Notes: a model not told the origin generated them from the letters alone. Positions 39,582 to 49,065 are shown, numbered from the stretch's first letter. The stretch: 64,000 nucleotides of DNA from Verrucomicrobiota bacterium (GCA_017301995.1 JAFLEH010000016.1:62001-126000), one strand, 5' to 3'. Made by a program: numbers and translations.

Positions 39582-40814
39582 TCAATCCGCCGCACTCGCG
39601 ATCTCCTCTCCCTTTCTTCCCTGATAGAACAGCCAAAACAGCACAAAACACAGCGCGATCATCACTCCCAGCACTGTCCAGAACACATCCCAGCCGCAGC
39701 CGTCCGCCGTCACGCAATGGATCCGCAGCCATCCGCACAACCACGATCCCACCAATGGTCCCAACCCGCTGGAAACCATGACCAACAGCCCCTGCGCCTG
39801 TCCCTTGAGCCCCGGGTCCACCCGCCTATCGAGAAACACCTGCGCCGTGATGAAATAGAATGTATAACAAATCCCGTGCAGCGCCACCCCCGCGATGTGC
39901 CAGCCGATCACGCCATTCACGCCCGACACCGCGCTCATCCAGAAACGCAGCGCCGATACGCCCAACGCCCACAGCAGCACCGTCTTCACCCGGTAGCGCG
40001 CCATCACCCAGCCCACCGCCACCATCGCGCCGATCTCCAGCACCTGGGCCACCGTCATCGTTCCCGTGGGATGTTCGTCGCCTAACACTTTCAGAAACTC
40101 CGGCCCATACATGTAGAGCGCGGACAAGGGGATGGAAAACAGCATCGTCACCGTGAAGAACACGCAGGGGTCCCGTTGTTTCAGCAGTTGGAACGCATCC
40201 AGCCCCAGCCGACTGCGCCAGGATCCGGCGCTGCCCAGCGGCGGCGTGTGGGGTAGCAGAAAACCCAACAATCCGCCCGCCAGCCGCACCACCGCCGAGA
40301 TTTGACCGGCCCACGGGCTGTTGTCCACCGCCAGCACATAACCGCACAACAACCCGGCCGCCACCCAACCGACCGTGGCCCCCACCCTAACCAACGGGAA
40401 ATTCCGCTCGCCATGCTCCAGATGGGTCAGCGAAATCGTCGCCAAAAGCCCCCATCCCGGCCCTGCGAACAGCGAATAGCCGCCTAGCAAAACAATGAAC
40501 CACAGCGGATGCCACCCGGCCTCCAGCGCGCCAAACGCCGCCGCCAGAAACCCGGCGCACACCACCGCCGACCACGCGAACAGCCGGTCCGCCGACATCC
40601 GCTGGTCCGCCAGCGCCCCACCTAACAGCGGTGACACCAGCGAGCACAACGGCGGCACCATGAACGCCGCCGGCACCCAGCCGCCGAGCCCGCGCGCGTT
40701 GAGGATGTTCGTCAGCGCCGGCACCCAGAACCCCGGCGTCATCCCGTGCAGGAAAAACACCACCCACAACACGGTGAAAACCGTGCCCTGCCCGCCATTC
40801 CTGATCGCTCCCAT
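39582..40814 (-). CDS. MFS transporter of the nucleoside:H+ symporter type
   Basis: The protein has 410 residues from ATG 40814 (MGAIRNGGQG). Twelve membrane segments are recognisable, starting GTVFTVLWVVFFLHGMTPGF. Family-like points are F-W-V-P-A-L-T-N-I-L near helix 1-2, an A-D-Q-R loop between helices 2 and 3, and G-I-C-Y-T-F-Y-F-I-T-A-Q-V-F in the second half, as in NupG/XapB-like and related sugar transporters. It probably imports a nucleoside or small sugar with protons; the exact substrate is not visible. Confidence 0.75.
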   Translation of the reverse strand: MGAIRNGGQGTVFTVLWVVFFLHGMTPGFWVPALTNILNARGLGGWVPAAFMVPPLCSLVSPLLGGALADQRMSADRLFAWSAVVCAGFLAAAFGALEAGWHPLWFIVLLGGYSLFAGPGWGLLATISLTHLEHGERNFPLVRVGATVGWVAAGLLCGYVLAVDNSPWAGQISAVVRLAGGLLGFLLPHTPPLGSAGSWRSRLGLDAFQLLKQRDPCVFFTVTMLFSIPLSALYMYGPEFLKVLGDEHPTGTMTVAQVLEIGAMVAVGWVMARYRVKTVLLWALGVSALRFWMSAVSGVNGVIGWHIAGVALHGICYTFYFITAQVFLDRRVDPGLKGQAQGLLVMVSSGLGPLVGSWLCGWLRIHCVTADGCGWDVFWTVLGVMIALCFVLFWLFYQGRKGEEIASAAD

Positions 40815-41018
40815 CCGCACCCGCCCGCTATACCGCCGCCCAGCCCCACCGCAAAGCCCGATCACACGCCAACCGGAGAATTTACCAAGGCGACTTCCAT
40901 CGCGGCGATGGTCCGCTGAGGTGGCATCTTCGGAAAATCATCAAAATGCGTTTGCCACCGCATGGTCGGTTCATCGGGACTTGCGCGGGGAGGAAATAAC
41001 CGGTAGAGCTGAGGCACC

Positions 41019-42413
41019 TTGTCGCCGCACCTTTTCCACGCGCTCACGCTGCTCTCCATGAACCGCCCCAAGGAGGCGGAGCAGGCGGCGCGCCTCCATT
41101 TGGCTGGAGAAATGGATGACCCCGTCGCCTGGCAGGTGCTCGCCAGGACACTCACGGAACAGCGCAAACACCGCCAGGCCATCGATGCCGCCCGGCAGTC
41201 GGTCACGCTGGATCCGGAGGACGGCGACGCCCACTTCATGCTCGCCCGCGTCCTGATAGAGGCCGACAAGCCCCGTGATGCCCGCGTTTCCATCCAAGCC
41301 GCCATCGCCATCGATCCGGAGGACGCGAACCACCACGGGCTGCTGGCCCGCGTCGAAATGGAGGACGACCGCTATCGGGAAGCGGCCGACGCGGCGGCAC
41401 GGGGGCTCGGCCATGATCCGGAGAACGAGCTTTGCCGGTTCTATCTGGGCATGGCAAAGAGCCGGCTGGGTGACCACGAGGCCGCGGATTCGGAAATCGC
41501 CCGTCTGCTGGCGGGCGACCCCGAGGACGCGGAAAACCACGTCGCGCGGGGATTCGCGTTGTTGGCCAGAGGAAGCCATGCGGAAGCGAAGCGGCATTTT
41601 CTCGAAGCGCTGAGGATCGACGCGGAGAACGAGGGAGCGAGGGAGGGCTTGGTGCAGGCGCTGAAATTCCGGAGTTTCCTGTATGGGGCGTATATGCGGA
41701 TGATGTTATATGTTTCCCGTTTCGGATGGAAGGGTTTCTGGGGGCTGGGGCTGTTGTTTCTGCTCGCCCCTCAAGCGCTCAAATGGGGGCGCGGCTATCC
41801 GTGGCTGTATGTGGCGTGCTCGCTGGGCCTTGTCTTCCTGTGGGCCGCCATGATGCTGATCGTGGCCCATCAGCCGCTGACAACGCTCGGGCTTTTGCTG
41901 GACAGGGAGGGCCGGCATGCGGTTCCGCAAAATGAGAGAAAGGCCGCGCTGTGGTGCCTGCCGGTGCTGGCATTCGCGGTCGCCGCGATTCTGTTCTGGC
42001 TTTGGCGCACGCCTACGGCGTTTCCCCGCTTCGCGTTCCTGCTGCTGGTATCCTGCGGCCTGATCGTGGAGACCTACGAAACGGTATCGCCGTGGGTGCG
42101 CAAGCGCATGGCGGCCATCACCATCGGTTTTTTCATGCTGCTGGGGGCCACGTGGGGCTTCGAGGTGTACGCCACACTCCGCCTGGCCGCGCACGTCAGG
42201 GATGTCGTTGCCAGCGAGGTGCCTAACACCAGCGGCCTCGCCCGGGAAGAACGGGCGAAAGCCATCGTGGGCAAGTTGAAGGATTCGGTCACCGGTGATT
42301 ACTCCCGCTGGCGGAAATGGGTGATCCAGTCCCAGTTGGCCCTGCTGATCGTGGCGTTATTCCACGACAACATCCGGGCCGCGCTCGAACGGCGGGCACC
42401 GGATCCCGACTGA
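41019..42413 (+). CDS. TPR-repeat membrane protein
   Basis: The protein has 464 residues. The TTG start at 41019 is chosen because ctgagg sits 5 nt before it and no ATG fits better. Residues ~5-215 are tandem TPR units (EAEQAARLHLAGEMDDPVAW, PEDGDAHFMLARVLIEADKP, PEDAENHVARGFALLARGSH), a protein-interaction scaffold on the cytoplasmic side. Residues ~235-375 contain four or five membrane helices (FWGLGLLFLLAPQALKW, LYVACSLGLVFLWAAMMLIV, FAVAAILFWLWRTP). A specific role cannot be assigned. Confidence 0.75.
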   Translation: MSPHLFHALTLLSMNRPKEAEQAARLHLAGEMDDPVAWQVLARTLTEQRKHRQAIDAARQSVTLDPEDGDAHFMLARVLIEADKPRDARVSIQAAIAIDPEDANHHGLLARVEMEDDRYREAADAAARGLGHDPENELCRFYLGMAKSRLGDHEAADSEIARLLAGDPEDAENHVARGFALLARGSHAEAKRHFLEALRIDAENEGAREGLVQALKFRSFLYGAYMRMMLYVSRFGWKGFWGLGLLFLLAPQALKWGRGYPWLYVACSLGLVFLWAAMMLIVAHQPLTTLGLLLDREGRHAVPQNERKAALWCLPVLAFAVAAILFWLWRTPTAFPRFAFLLLVSCGLIVETYETVSPWVRKRMAAITIGFFMLLGATWGFEVYATLRLAAHVRDVVASEVPNTSGLAREERAKAIVGKLKDSVTGDYSRWRKWVIQSQLALLIVALFHDNIRAALERRAPDPD

Positions 42414-42536
42414 CCACCTAACACCCCAGGAACCGGAGTCCGCCCGCCTCGCCCATCCGGGCGTGAGACGGCCCTTCAGCCAACAGATCCCTCTCCGGCC
42501 ATGGCGGATCGGTTTCCACTCCTGCCCTCCAACCGC

Positions 42537-43427
42537 TCACGCCTCCGCCCATTGGTCGCGGAGGAGTTTGGCGGCGGCGGGGATCGCCTTGGCGCGGTCG
42601 CCTTTGCATCCGCATTCCAAACTGATATAATTCTGATAGCCGATCCATTTCAGGCCTTTCATGCCGTCCACATAGTTGTCGCCCTCGTCCTCACCGGGCA
42701 CCTTGCGTTCCTTGCGGCTCGCGCAATGGACGTGGTGCAGATAGGATCCCGCGGAAACGAATGCCGCGAAGTCGCTGGTTTCCTCCCAGGTCATGTGCCA
42801 GAAATCGCCCATCACACCGACGCCGGGATGGTTCACATCGCGGCAGATCGCCGCGGCATCGGCCACCTGGCGGAGGAAGTGGCATTCCTGGCGGTTGAGC
42901 GGCTCCAACAGAATGCGTGTGCCGGCCGCCTGGGCGTGCGCGCCGAGATCGCCTAGCAGTTTCACCAGCAGTTCGCGGCCCTCCTGGTGGCCGAGCTTGG
43001 TCTGATTGTGAAACGCGGGCACCACGATCATTCCGGTGGACCCCAGCGCGCCGGCGGCGGTTAGAATCTCCTTGATCGTGTCCACCGCCTGCTTGCGGGA
43101 GTTTTCATCATCGGAAATCAGCACGCCCTGAAACCCGGCGCAGATCGCGCTGACCTTGATTTTCCGGCCTTCGAGGGCCTTTTTGAACTCGTCCACGCGC
43201 CCCGGCAATCCGCGCCCGCCGGGCTCGATTCCCTCGAAGCCGTTGGCCTCCAGAAAATCGAGTTTTTCGACCAGATTCCGGCCCGGTGCCACGCCCTCCT
43301 GGCAGGAGAGACGCAAAACGGCCTTGGGTTTGTCACCGGATGGGGCGGCGGCGGACACTCCTGGAAGCGCCGCGGCCGCGGCTCCGGCGGCCGAAAGTCC
43401 GAGAAACGAACGACGGGATGTGATCAT
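42537..43427 (-). CDS. Tat-exported sugar phosphate isomerase/epimerase (TIM barrel)
   Basis: The protein has 296 residues with an N-terminal twin-arginine signal (S-R-R-S-F-L-G-L-S). The body is a xylose-isomerase-like TIM barrel (FLEANGFEGIEPGGRG, ISAICAGFQGVL, RILLEPLNRQECHF, GVGVMGDFWHMTWE, YISLECGCKGD). The Glu, Asp, His and Glu positions at strand ends fit metal binding. Such enzymes isomerise or epimerise sugars or hydroxypyruvate. It follows the Gfo/Idh/MocA gene by 36 bp, so the pair probably acts together on an unusual sugar outside the cytoplasm. Confidence 0.85.
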   Translation of the reverse strand: MITSRRSFLGLSAAGAAAAALPGVSAAAPSGDKPKAVLRLSCQEGVAPGRNLVEKLDFLEANGFEGIEPGGRGLPGRVDEFKKALEGRKIKVSAICAGFQGVLISDDENSRKQAVDTIKEILTAAGALGSTGMIVVPAFHNQTKLGHQEGRELLVKLLGDLGAHAQAAGTRILLEPLNRQECHFLRQVADAAAICRDVNHPGVGVMGDFWHMTWEETSDFAAFVSAGSYLHHVHCASRKERKVPGEDEGDNYVDGMKGLKWIGYQNYISLECGCKGDRAKAIPAAAKLLRDQWAEA

Positions 43428-43463
43428 GGCGGGTCGTGGTTGGATGATCGGTTGCCTGACGGA

Positions 43464-44726
43464 TCAATGGCCCGGCACGGGCGGCACCTCGGCGGGCATC
43501 TTGACGCTGCCGGACTCGAAATCGAGCGCGGTCGGCGTGCAGGTGAGATTGAAATACGGCGATTTGGCGTCCTCCAACAAATCGCGGGTGCGGACAATGT
43601 CGCCGGTGTAGGCGGAAATCCGGCCCATGATGGCCACCAGCGTGGATTCGGCGATGGACTTCGCCTCGTTGAGCGGCTTGCCGGCCATCACGCTGCGGAT
43701 CATGTCGATGTGCTCCTGCACCTGGCCGTTGTCGTGATCCACCTTGATTTCGGCGATCTGGACCTGTTTGCCGGTCAGTTTGCCGCCGCCGTAGCAGTTG
43801 CCTTCGGTGCCGGTGAAGAACTCGCCGACCCCCTGATAGGTTCCGGAAATCTGACGGCATTGGCTATGGATGTGGACGCCGTCGCCGAAGTCGAGATCGA
43901 TGCTGAAGAAGTCGAACATATTCCCCGTTTCGCGGCGAGCGCGGCCGCCGAATCCGATCGCGGATACCGGCAGTTTGCCGAGGAACCACACGGCGACGTC
44001 GAGGTTGTGGACGTGCTGTTCCACGATATGGTCGCCGGACATTTCGGTGAAATTGAGCCAGTTGCGGGCCATGTAGGACGCCTCGGATTCACCGGCGTTG
44101 CGTTTTTTGATCCACGGCACGGTGCCGTTCCACTGGACCACGCCGCCCTTGATCTGGCCGATCGCGCCGGCCTCGATGAGCGCCTTGTTGCGGAGATATC
44201 CCGCCTGGTGGCGGCGCTGGGTGCCGGCGACGATGGCCAATCCCTTGGCCTTGGCCTTTTCGCCAGTGGCGATGACGGCGCGGACGCCCACCGGGTCCAC
44301 GGCCACGGGTTTTTCGATGAAACAATGTTTGCCCGCTTCCACCGCTGCATCCAGATGCAGAGGCCGGAATGCCGGCGGCGTGGCATTCAGGACGAAATCG
44401 CAGTCGGTGGCGATGACCTTCTTGTAGGCGTCGAACCCGCCGAAGCAGCGCTCGGCCGGCACGCCATTGCCCTTGCCCACGCCTTCGGCCGCCTCCTTGA
44501 ACGCGTCGCCGGTGGCGGTCACCTCCACCTCAATGCCCAGCACCGAGCACGCCTGTTTGAAATCGCCCAGCGCGCCACGGCCGCGGCCACCGCAGCCGAT
44601 GAGGCCCACTTTGACCTTTTTGGTGTCCTGGTTGATCGTGCCCGCGAACAAGGGCGCGGCCGCCATTCCGGCTCCGATCAGGGTGCTGGTTCCGAGAAAC
44701 GAACGACGATTGATGCTGCTATTCAT
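43464..44726 (-). CDS. Tat-exported Gfo/Idh/MocA family oxidoreductase
   Basis: The protein has 420 residues from ATG 44726 (MNSSINRRSFLGTS), a twin-arginine signal. The NAD-binding Rossmann start is VKVGLIGCGGRGRGALGDF (~38), and the hallmark E-K-P-V-A-V-D motif (~130) lies between the domains. Then come the conserved RHQAGYLRNKAL and N-W-L-N-F-T-E-M-S-G-D-H-I-V-E-Q-H-V-H-N, containing the metal/substrate His residues. These enzymes oxidise or reduce sugar hydroxyls. Export with bound cofactor is typical for Verrucomicrobia and Planctomycetes. It is the first gene of an operon with the TIM-barrel isomerase. Confidence 0.9.
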   Translation of the reverse strand: MNSSINRRSFLGTSTLIGAGMAAAPLFAGTINQDTKKVKVGLIGCGGRGRGALGDFKQACSVLGIEVEVTATGDAFKEAAEGVGKGNGVPAERCFGGFDAYKKVIATDCDFVLNATPPAFRPLHLDAAVEAGKHCFIEKPVAVDPVGVRAVIATGEKAKAKGLAIVAGTQRRHQAGYLRNKALIEAGAIGQIKGGVVQWNGTVPWIKKRNAGESEASYMARNWLNFTEMSGDHIVEQHVHNLDVAVWFLGKLPVSAIGFGGRARRETGNMFDFFSIDLDFGDGVHIHSQCRQISGTYQGVGEFFTGTEGNCYGGGKLTGKQVQIAEIKVDHDNGQVQEHIDMIRSVMAGKPLNEAKSIAESTLVAIMGRISAYTGDIVRTRDLLEDAKSPYFNLTCTPTALDFESGSVKMPAEVPPVPGH

Positions 44727-44875
44727 CTGGTGTGGGTGGTTTGGAGGATTGGTATGCCCCGGCATCTTCCGGGTGGAGCCACCCATACAACCCTTGCGGA
44801 CCGCTTCTTTCAAACCCCGACAAAATCCGCCGCCGCCGCAACATTTCCCCGCATCCGTCCGTATTTCCGCCCCGC

Positions 44876-46276
44876 ATGATCCGCCCCACCGCACTCTGCC
44901 TGATCCTCGCCTCCGCATCGTTTGCCGCGGAAAAATCGATCCTGTTCATCGCCGGCCCGAAAAGCCACGGCACCGGCCAACATGAGCACCCCGAAGGCTG
45001 CAAGCTCCTCGCCGAACACCTCAACGCCAGCGGGTTGCCGGTGAAGGCCACGGTTTCGCTGGGCTGGCCGGCCGATGCCGCCACCGTGGCCGCGGCCGAT
45101 ACCGTGGTGATCTACGGCGACGGCAAGGAAGCCCACCCGGCGATCGGCCACCTCGGCGAACTCCGCCAGCGGTACGAAGCCGGAAAAAGCCTCGCCGTGA
45201 TCCATTGGGCGCTGGAACCCGATTCCGCGGACACCGCAAAATTGTTGGACGACCTGATCGGCGGGCACTTCGACCCCGAATGGTCGGTCAATCCGATCTG
45301 GAAAATGTCCTCCCCCATCCTATCCAAACACCCCGCGGCGTCCGGCGTGGCTCCGTTCGAGGCGGAGGAAGAGTTTTACTATCATCTCCGGCTGCGCGCC
45401 GACGCCATCCCCCTGCTCCAGGCGCTGCCGCCGGCCTCGTCCCTCGGCGCGGACGGCCCCTACTCGGGAAACCCCACCGTGCGCAAGGAACTCGCCGAAG
45501 GCACCCCGCAAACGCTCGCCTGGGTGGTGGAAAACCCCAACAAATCGCGCGGCTTCGGCTTCACCGGCGGCCATTTCCACCGCCACTGGGCCAATCCGGA
45601 TTTCCGCAGGCTGGTCCTCAACGCCATCGTCTGGACCGCGGGCGCCGAGGTGCCCGCCGGCGGCGTCACCAGCACCGCCAAAGCCACCCCGGCCTATCAG
45701 ACCATCGACGAAGCCATCACCAAAGGCGACCTCGCCGACGTGAAACTCCACCTCGCCGCCAACCCGGAGTCCGCCAACCAGGGCCGCGACAAAAACCGCT
45801 CGCCACTCGCCCAGGCAGTGCTCCGCAACAAAACCGAAATCGCCATCGCGCTGCTCGACGCAGGAGCCAAACCCGACGGCCTGGACAGCTCACAACGCAG
45901 CATCCTCCACCTCGCCGTGGACCGCGGCAACGCCACTGTCGTTGCCGCCCTGCTCAAGGCCAAGGCCAATCCCAACCTCGGTGACCGCGACGGCTGGACA
46001 CCCCTCCACCACGCCGCCGCCAAAAACCAGTTGGAAATCGCCAAACTCCTCCTCGCCGGCGGGGCCGACCCGATGCTCCTGAGCAAACTCGGCGGCACCC
46101 CGCTCCACGAAGCCGCCGCCAGCGCCGGCGCACCCCTCGTCCAACTCCTCCTCGACCACAAGGTGGACCCCTCCATCAAATCCAAGGAAAACGTCACCGC
46201 CCTCGACATCGCCCGCAAATTCAACAACCAGGCGGCGGCCGATGTTCTAATAAAGGCAACCGTGCCGAAACCCTGA
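44876..46276 (+). CDS. ThuA-like domain fused to ankyrin repeats, exported
   Basis: The protein has 466 residues from ATG 44876, with a signal peptide (MIRPTALCLILASASFAAE). Residues ~20-250 are a ThuA/trehalose-utilisation-like domain (SILFIAGPKSHGTGQHEHPE, SLAVIHWALEP, GFGFTGGHFHRHWANPDFRR). Residues ~265-460 are about six ankyrin repeats (NRSPLAQAVLRNKTEIAIAL, DGWTPLHHAAAKNQLEIAKL). ThuA domains are often linked to sugar metabolism and have a glutamine-amidotransferase-like fold. The fusion adds a protein-binding platform. It is divergent from the oxidoreductase operon, with 149 bp between the two starts. Confidence 0.85.
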   Translation: MIRPTALCLILASASFAAEKSILFIAGPKSHGTGQHEHPEGCKLLAEHLNASGLPVKATVSLGWPADAATVAAADTVVIYGDGKEAHPAIGHLGELRQRYEAGKSLAVIHWALEPDSADTAKLLDDLIGGHFDPEWSVNPIWKMSSPILSKHPAASGVAPFEAEEEFYYHLRLRADAIPLLQALPPASSLGADGPYSGNPTVRKELAEGTPQTLAWVVENPNKSRGFGFTGGHFHRHWANPDFRRLVLNAIVWTAGAEVPAGGVTSTAKATPAYQTIDEAITKGDLADVKLHLAANPESANQGRDKNRSPLAQAVLRNKTEIAIALLDAGAKPDGLDSSQRSILHLAVDRGNATVVAALLKAKANPNLGDRDGWTPLHHAAAKNQLEIAKLLLAGGADPMLLSKLGGTPLHEAAASAGAPLVQLLLDHKVDPSIKSKENVTALDIARKFNNQAAADVLIKATVPKP

Positions 46277-46291
46277 CCACGGGATCCGAAG

Positions 46292-46726
46292 TTAGCTTGT
46301 CGGACCGGCCCCGCCGTCCTTCTTGAGAAACACCGCGAAGCTGGTTCCCTCCAGAAACTCCCGCGATTTTCCCTCAAGTTTCTCGAAATCGTCGTGCAGC
46401 GGACAGGGTTCGCCCTTGCCGCACCAGCCCGGACCGAACGGACACGGACTCTCCGACAGCGGGCGCTCGAACAATTCCACCACATCCATCAGGAAAATCT
46501 CCCCGGCCGGACGCGCCAGACGATAGCCGCCTCCCGGCCCTGTGGTGCCCTTGAGAATTCCCGCCGAAGCCGCCTCACTGAGCAGCTTGGCCGCCAGCGC
46601 CTTCGGGATCTTGCGGGCTTTGCCCACCTCCGCCGACGAAACCGCCACCCCATCAACGGCATGGCACTCCGCTACGTAACTGACCGCGGACACCGCCTGC
46701 CGTGCAAGCTTTCCATAACGAAACAT
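46292..46726 (-). CDS. Rrf2-family transcription regulator with three-cysteine cluster
   Basis: The protein has 144 residues. The N-terminal winged HTH is typical (RYGKLARQAVSAVSYVAECH, KARKIPKALAAKLLSEAASA, GILKGTTGPGGGYRLARPAG). The C-terminal part has the cluster C-P-F-G-P-G-W-C-G-K-G-E-P-C (spacing C-x6-C-x5-C), which in this family can hold an iron-sulfur cluster sensing redox, NO or iron status. It is divergent from the porin gene, and a perfect palindrome lies between them, so regulation of both is likely. Confidence 0.9.
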   Translation of the reverse strand: MFRYGKLARQAVSAVSYVAECHAVDGVAVSSAEVGKARKIPKALAAKLLSEAASAGILKGTTGPGGGYRLARPAGEIFLMDVVELFERPLSESPCPFGPGWCGKGEPCPLHDDFEKLEGKSREFLEGTSFAVFLKKDGGAGPTS

Positions 46727-46770
46727 GCCAGCAAACTACCCGCATCGCTTACCACTCCAAGAAAAAAATA

Positions 46771-46780
46771 ATTCATGAAT
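46771..46780. promoter_or_regulatory. Palindrome between the Rrf2 gene and the porin
   Basis: ATTCATGAAT is a perfect 10-bp palindrome within AT-rich AATAATTCATGAATAAT, placed 45 bp upstream of the Rrf2 start and 73 bp upstream of the porin. It is a candidate Rrf2 operator (inference). Confidence 0.5.
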
Positions 46781-46852
46781 AATCTTTCTTGATTTCAGCG
46801 GGGTTTTTCCGATCATCCGGCACCCGCCCCGCGCGGCGGAAATCCAACCGAT

Positions 46853-48073
46853 ATGAAACGCAAAGCCATCCTGTTGTTATCCAGCGCCAGCCTGCTCCAG
46901 GCCGGATCACCAGACCTCGCAACCCCGCTCGCGCCCGCCGCGGGTTACTGGATCACCCCCACCCTCGACATCCGAGCCCGCTACGAATTCGCGGACATCG
47001 ATGGCAAGGATCCGTCCCACGCTCTAACCACCCGGGAACGGGTCGGGCTGAAAACCGTGGAATGGAATGGCTTCAGCGCGCTGGTGGAAGGCGAATTCTC
47101 GCAGGCGCTCATCGACGACTACAACGGCGGTGCGCCCGGCGCGGACCCGTTTGACGCCCGCAATTCGCTAATCGCCGATCCCGAGACCAACGAACTCAAC
47201 CAGGCCTATCTCCAATACAACGGCTTCGACACCCTCGCCCGGATCGGCCGCCAGCGGATCATCTACGACAACGCCGCGTTCATCGGCAACGTCGGATGGC
47301 GCCAGAACGAGCAGACCTACGACGCGATCTCGCTTTCCAACAAATCGATCGCCGGCCTGACCCTGAACTACGCCTACGTCAACCAGGTGAACCGCATTTT
47401 CGGCAGCGACGCGGATGGCGCGCCCGTCGTCAACCCGAACGTGCAGGACATCGGATCCGACACCCATCTGTTCAACGCCTCCTACACCGGCATCCAGGGA
47501 GTGACCTTCGGCGGCTATATCTATCTGATGGATTTTGAGGAGGTCGCCGGCTGGAACAACGACACCTACGGAATGAGCGCCAAGGGCGACGTCGCGGGCA
47601 TCACGCTCTACGGCGAGATCGCCTATCAGGACGACGCCGGTCCGCTCAACACGGACGAGGCATGGTATGTCCACGCCAACGCCACCAAGGCTTTCGGCGG
47701 CCAGACGCTCACGCTCGGCGTGGAGTTTCTCGACGCCGGTTTCCAAACCCCGCTGGCCACGCTGCACGCGTTCAACGGCTTCGCCGACGCGTTCGTCGCT
47801 TCCCGCACCGCGGGCACGCACGGCGGACTCACCGACGTCTATCTGACCCACAGCCTGCCGGTCTGCTGGGGCATGAAATGGGCCAACTCGTTCCACGCCT
47901 ACGGCGACAATTCCCTATCCACCGACCTCGGATGGGAAATCGACTCCGTGCTCTCGAAAAAATTCGACGACCACTTCACGGCCATCCTCAAGGTGGCGCA
48001 TTTCGAATCCGAGAACCGGGCCAAGAACCCCACCACCACCCGCGCCTCGGTGGAACTCGACTACGCCTTCTGA
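46853..48073 (+). CDS. Outer-membrane beta-barrel porin
   Basis: The protein has 406 residues with a signal peptide (MKRKAILLLSSASLLQAGS). It then shows alternating amphipathic strands (LDIRARYEFADID, RVGLKTVEWNGFSALVEGEF, LNQAYLQYNGFDTLARIGRQ) and the C-terminal strand SVELDYAF ending in Phe, as required for BAM assembly. The pattern resembles the alginate-export/OprB-like porins of Verrucomicrobia. It should let small solutes through the outer membrane. It is divergent from the Rrf2 regulator. Confidence 0.85.
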   Translation: MKRKAILLLSSASLLQAGSPDLATPLAPAAGYWITPTLDIRARYEFADIDGKDPSHALTTRERVGLKTVEWNGFSALVEGEFSQALIDDYNGGAPGADPFDARNSLIADPETNELNQAYLQYNGFDTLARIGRQRIIYDNAAFIGNVGWRQNEQTYDAISLSNKSIAGLTLNYAYVNQVNRIFGSDADGAPVVNPNVQDIGSDTHLFNASYTGIQGVTFGGYIYLMDFEEVAGWNNDTYGMSAKGDVAGITLYGEIAYQDDAGPLNTDEAWYVHANATKAFGGQTLTLGVEFLDAGFQTPLATLHAFNGFADAFVASRTAGTHGGLTDVYLTHSLPVCWGMKWANSFHAYGDNSLSTDLGWEIDSVLSKKFDDHFTAILKVAHFESENRAKNPTTTRASVELDYAF

Positions 48074-48079
48074 ACCGCT

Positions 48080-48097
48080 CCGCCCGAAGGCGGTCGT
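48080..48097 (+). terminator. Possible terminator after the porin
   Basis: A short GC stem CCGCC-cgaa-GGCGG is followed by tcgttt, 7 bp after the porin stop. The T run is short, so the call is weak. Confidence 0.4.
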
Positions 48098-48300
48098 TTG
48101 GGTCATGATGGGAGCCCGTCGCACCGCTGAAGCCGCTGGAATGGAATCCACAATAAGCCTGCCCGCATCCGGTTCGCCCTCCGGCGCCGGCTTCCGCTCA
48201 AACGGAAATCAGCGGACTCAGTGATTCTCAGCGCTTCAGCGGTAAACCCGGGGGACAAACCGCCCCAAACCTCGAACTTCGGGATTGTGTTCCCATCGGC

Positions 48301-49065
48301 CTAACGCATCCCGAGATCCTTGCGGAATGCGGCGACCATTTTGACGAAACGCAGATCCTTTTCCGGTGACGATTCGTTGTCGTAGTTGAGACCGTATGGC
48401 CAGAAATGCATGCGGTCGGCGTGGAGTTCCGCGTCCGCCCCGTCGAACTCGCGCAGTTGGGCGAGCGCGTGCTTGCCGGTCCACAAGCCGTCCTTGATGT
48501 TTTTCTGCCAATCCGGATGGGTGCCGATGCCAAGGGTGTGGCCGATCTCGTGGAGGGCGACGCGCCGGCTGATCGATCCTCCCCAGTTGATCCATCCGCT
48601 GATGTTGGCGTCGGCGGTGGGCGTTCCGGGACTGTTGTTGGCGGTGACCTGTTTCTTGAAATCGCCATGGCGGTTCATGAAGGAAACGGCCGCGTCCATC
48701 GCTTCGACGATCCGTTTCCGGCGGTCTTCCGGCCAATTCTCCGATCCGCCGGAAAGCACGTAGGTCAGCGGTCCTTTGTTGGACTTGGCGTTCGCCGCCG
48801 CCTCCCGGTCGGACGCCTCTTTGGCCGCCCTCGCGGCCTGCTCCTCCGCCATTTTTCCGGCATACAACCAGTCCTCGTCGGATAGACGGCCGGGCGGAAT
48901 CACCACCTGCCGCCCGTCCGCCAACCGCACCGTCACGCCGGACTTCTCCGCCTTCACAAACTCCGCCTCTATCCGCCTGCCGTCCGACGACGTCCAGACG
49001 CGGGGAACTGCGTCAACCCCGAGGGCGAGCGCCACGAACGTTAGTACATGCGGCCACATTTTCAT
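48301..49065 (-). CDS. Secreted zinc metalloprotease with SHD1-like domain
   Basis: The protein has 254 residues from ATG 49065, with signal peptide MKMWPHVLTFVALALGVDA. Residues ~20-70 are SHD1-like (VWTSSDGRRIEAEFVKAEKS, VTVRLADGRQVVIPPGRLSD, then E-D-W-L), a domain frequent in Planctomycetes/Verrucomicrobia exported proteins. Residues ~95-250 contain the extended zinc site H-E-I-G-H-T-L-G-I-G-T-H (HExxHxxGxxH of metzincin-type proteases). It is divergent from the pseudopilin-like gene with a 118-bp shared promoter region. Confidence 0.85.
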   Translation of the reverse strand: MKMWPHVLTFVALALGVDAVPRVWTSSDGRRIEAEFVKAEKSGVTVRLADGRQVVIPPGRLSDEDWLYAGKMAEEQAARAAKEASDREAAANAKSNKGPLTYVLSGGSENWPEDRRKRIVEAMDAAVSFMNRHGDFKKQVTANNSPGTPTADANISGWINWGGSISRRVALHEIGHTLGIGTHPDWQKNIKDGLWTGKHALAQLREFDGADAELHADRMHFWPYGLNYDNESSPEKDLRFVKMVAAFRKDLGMR

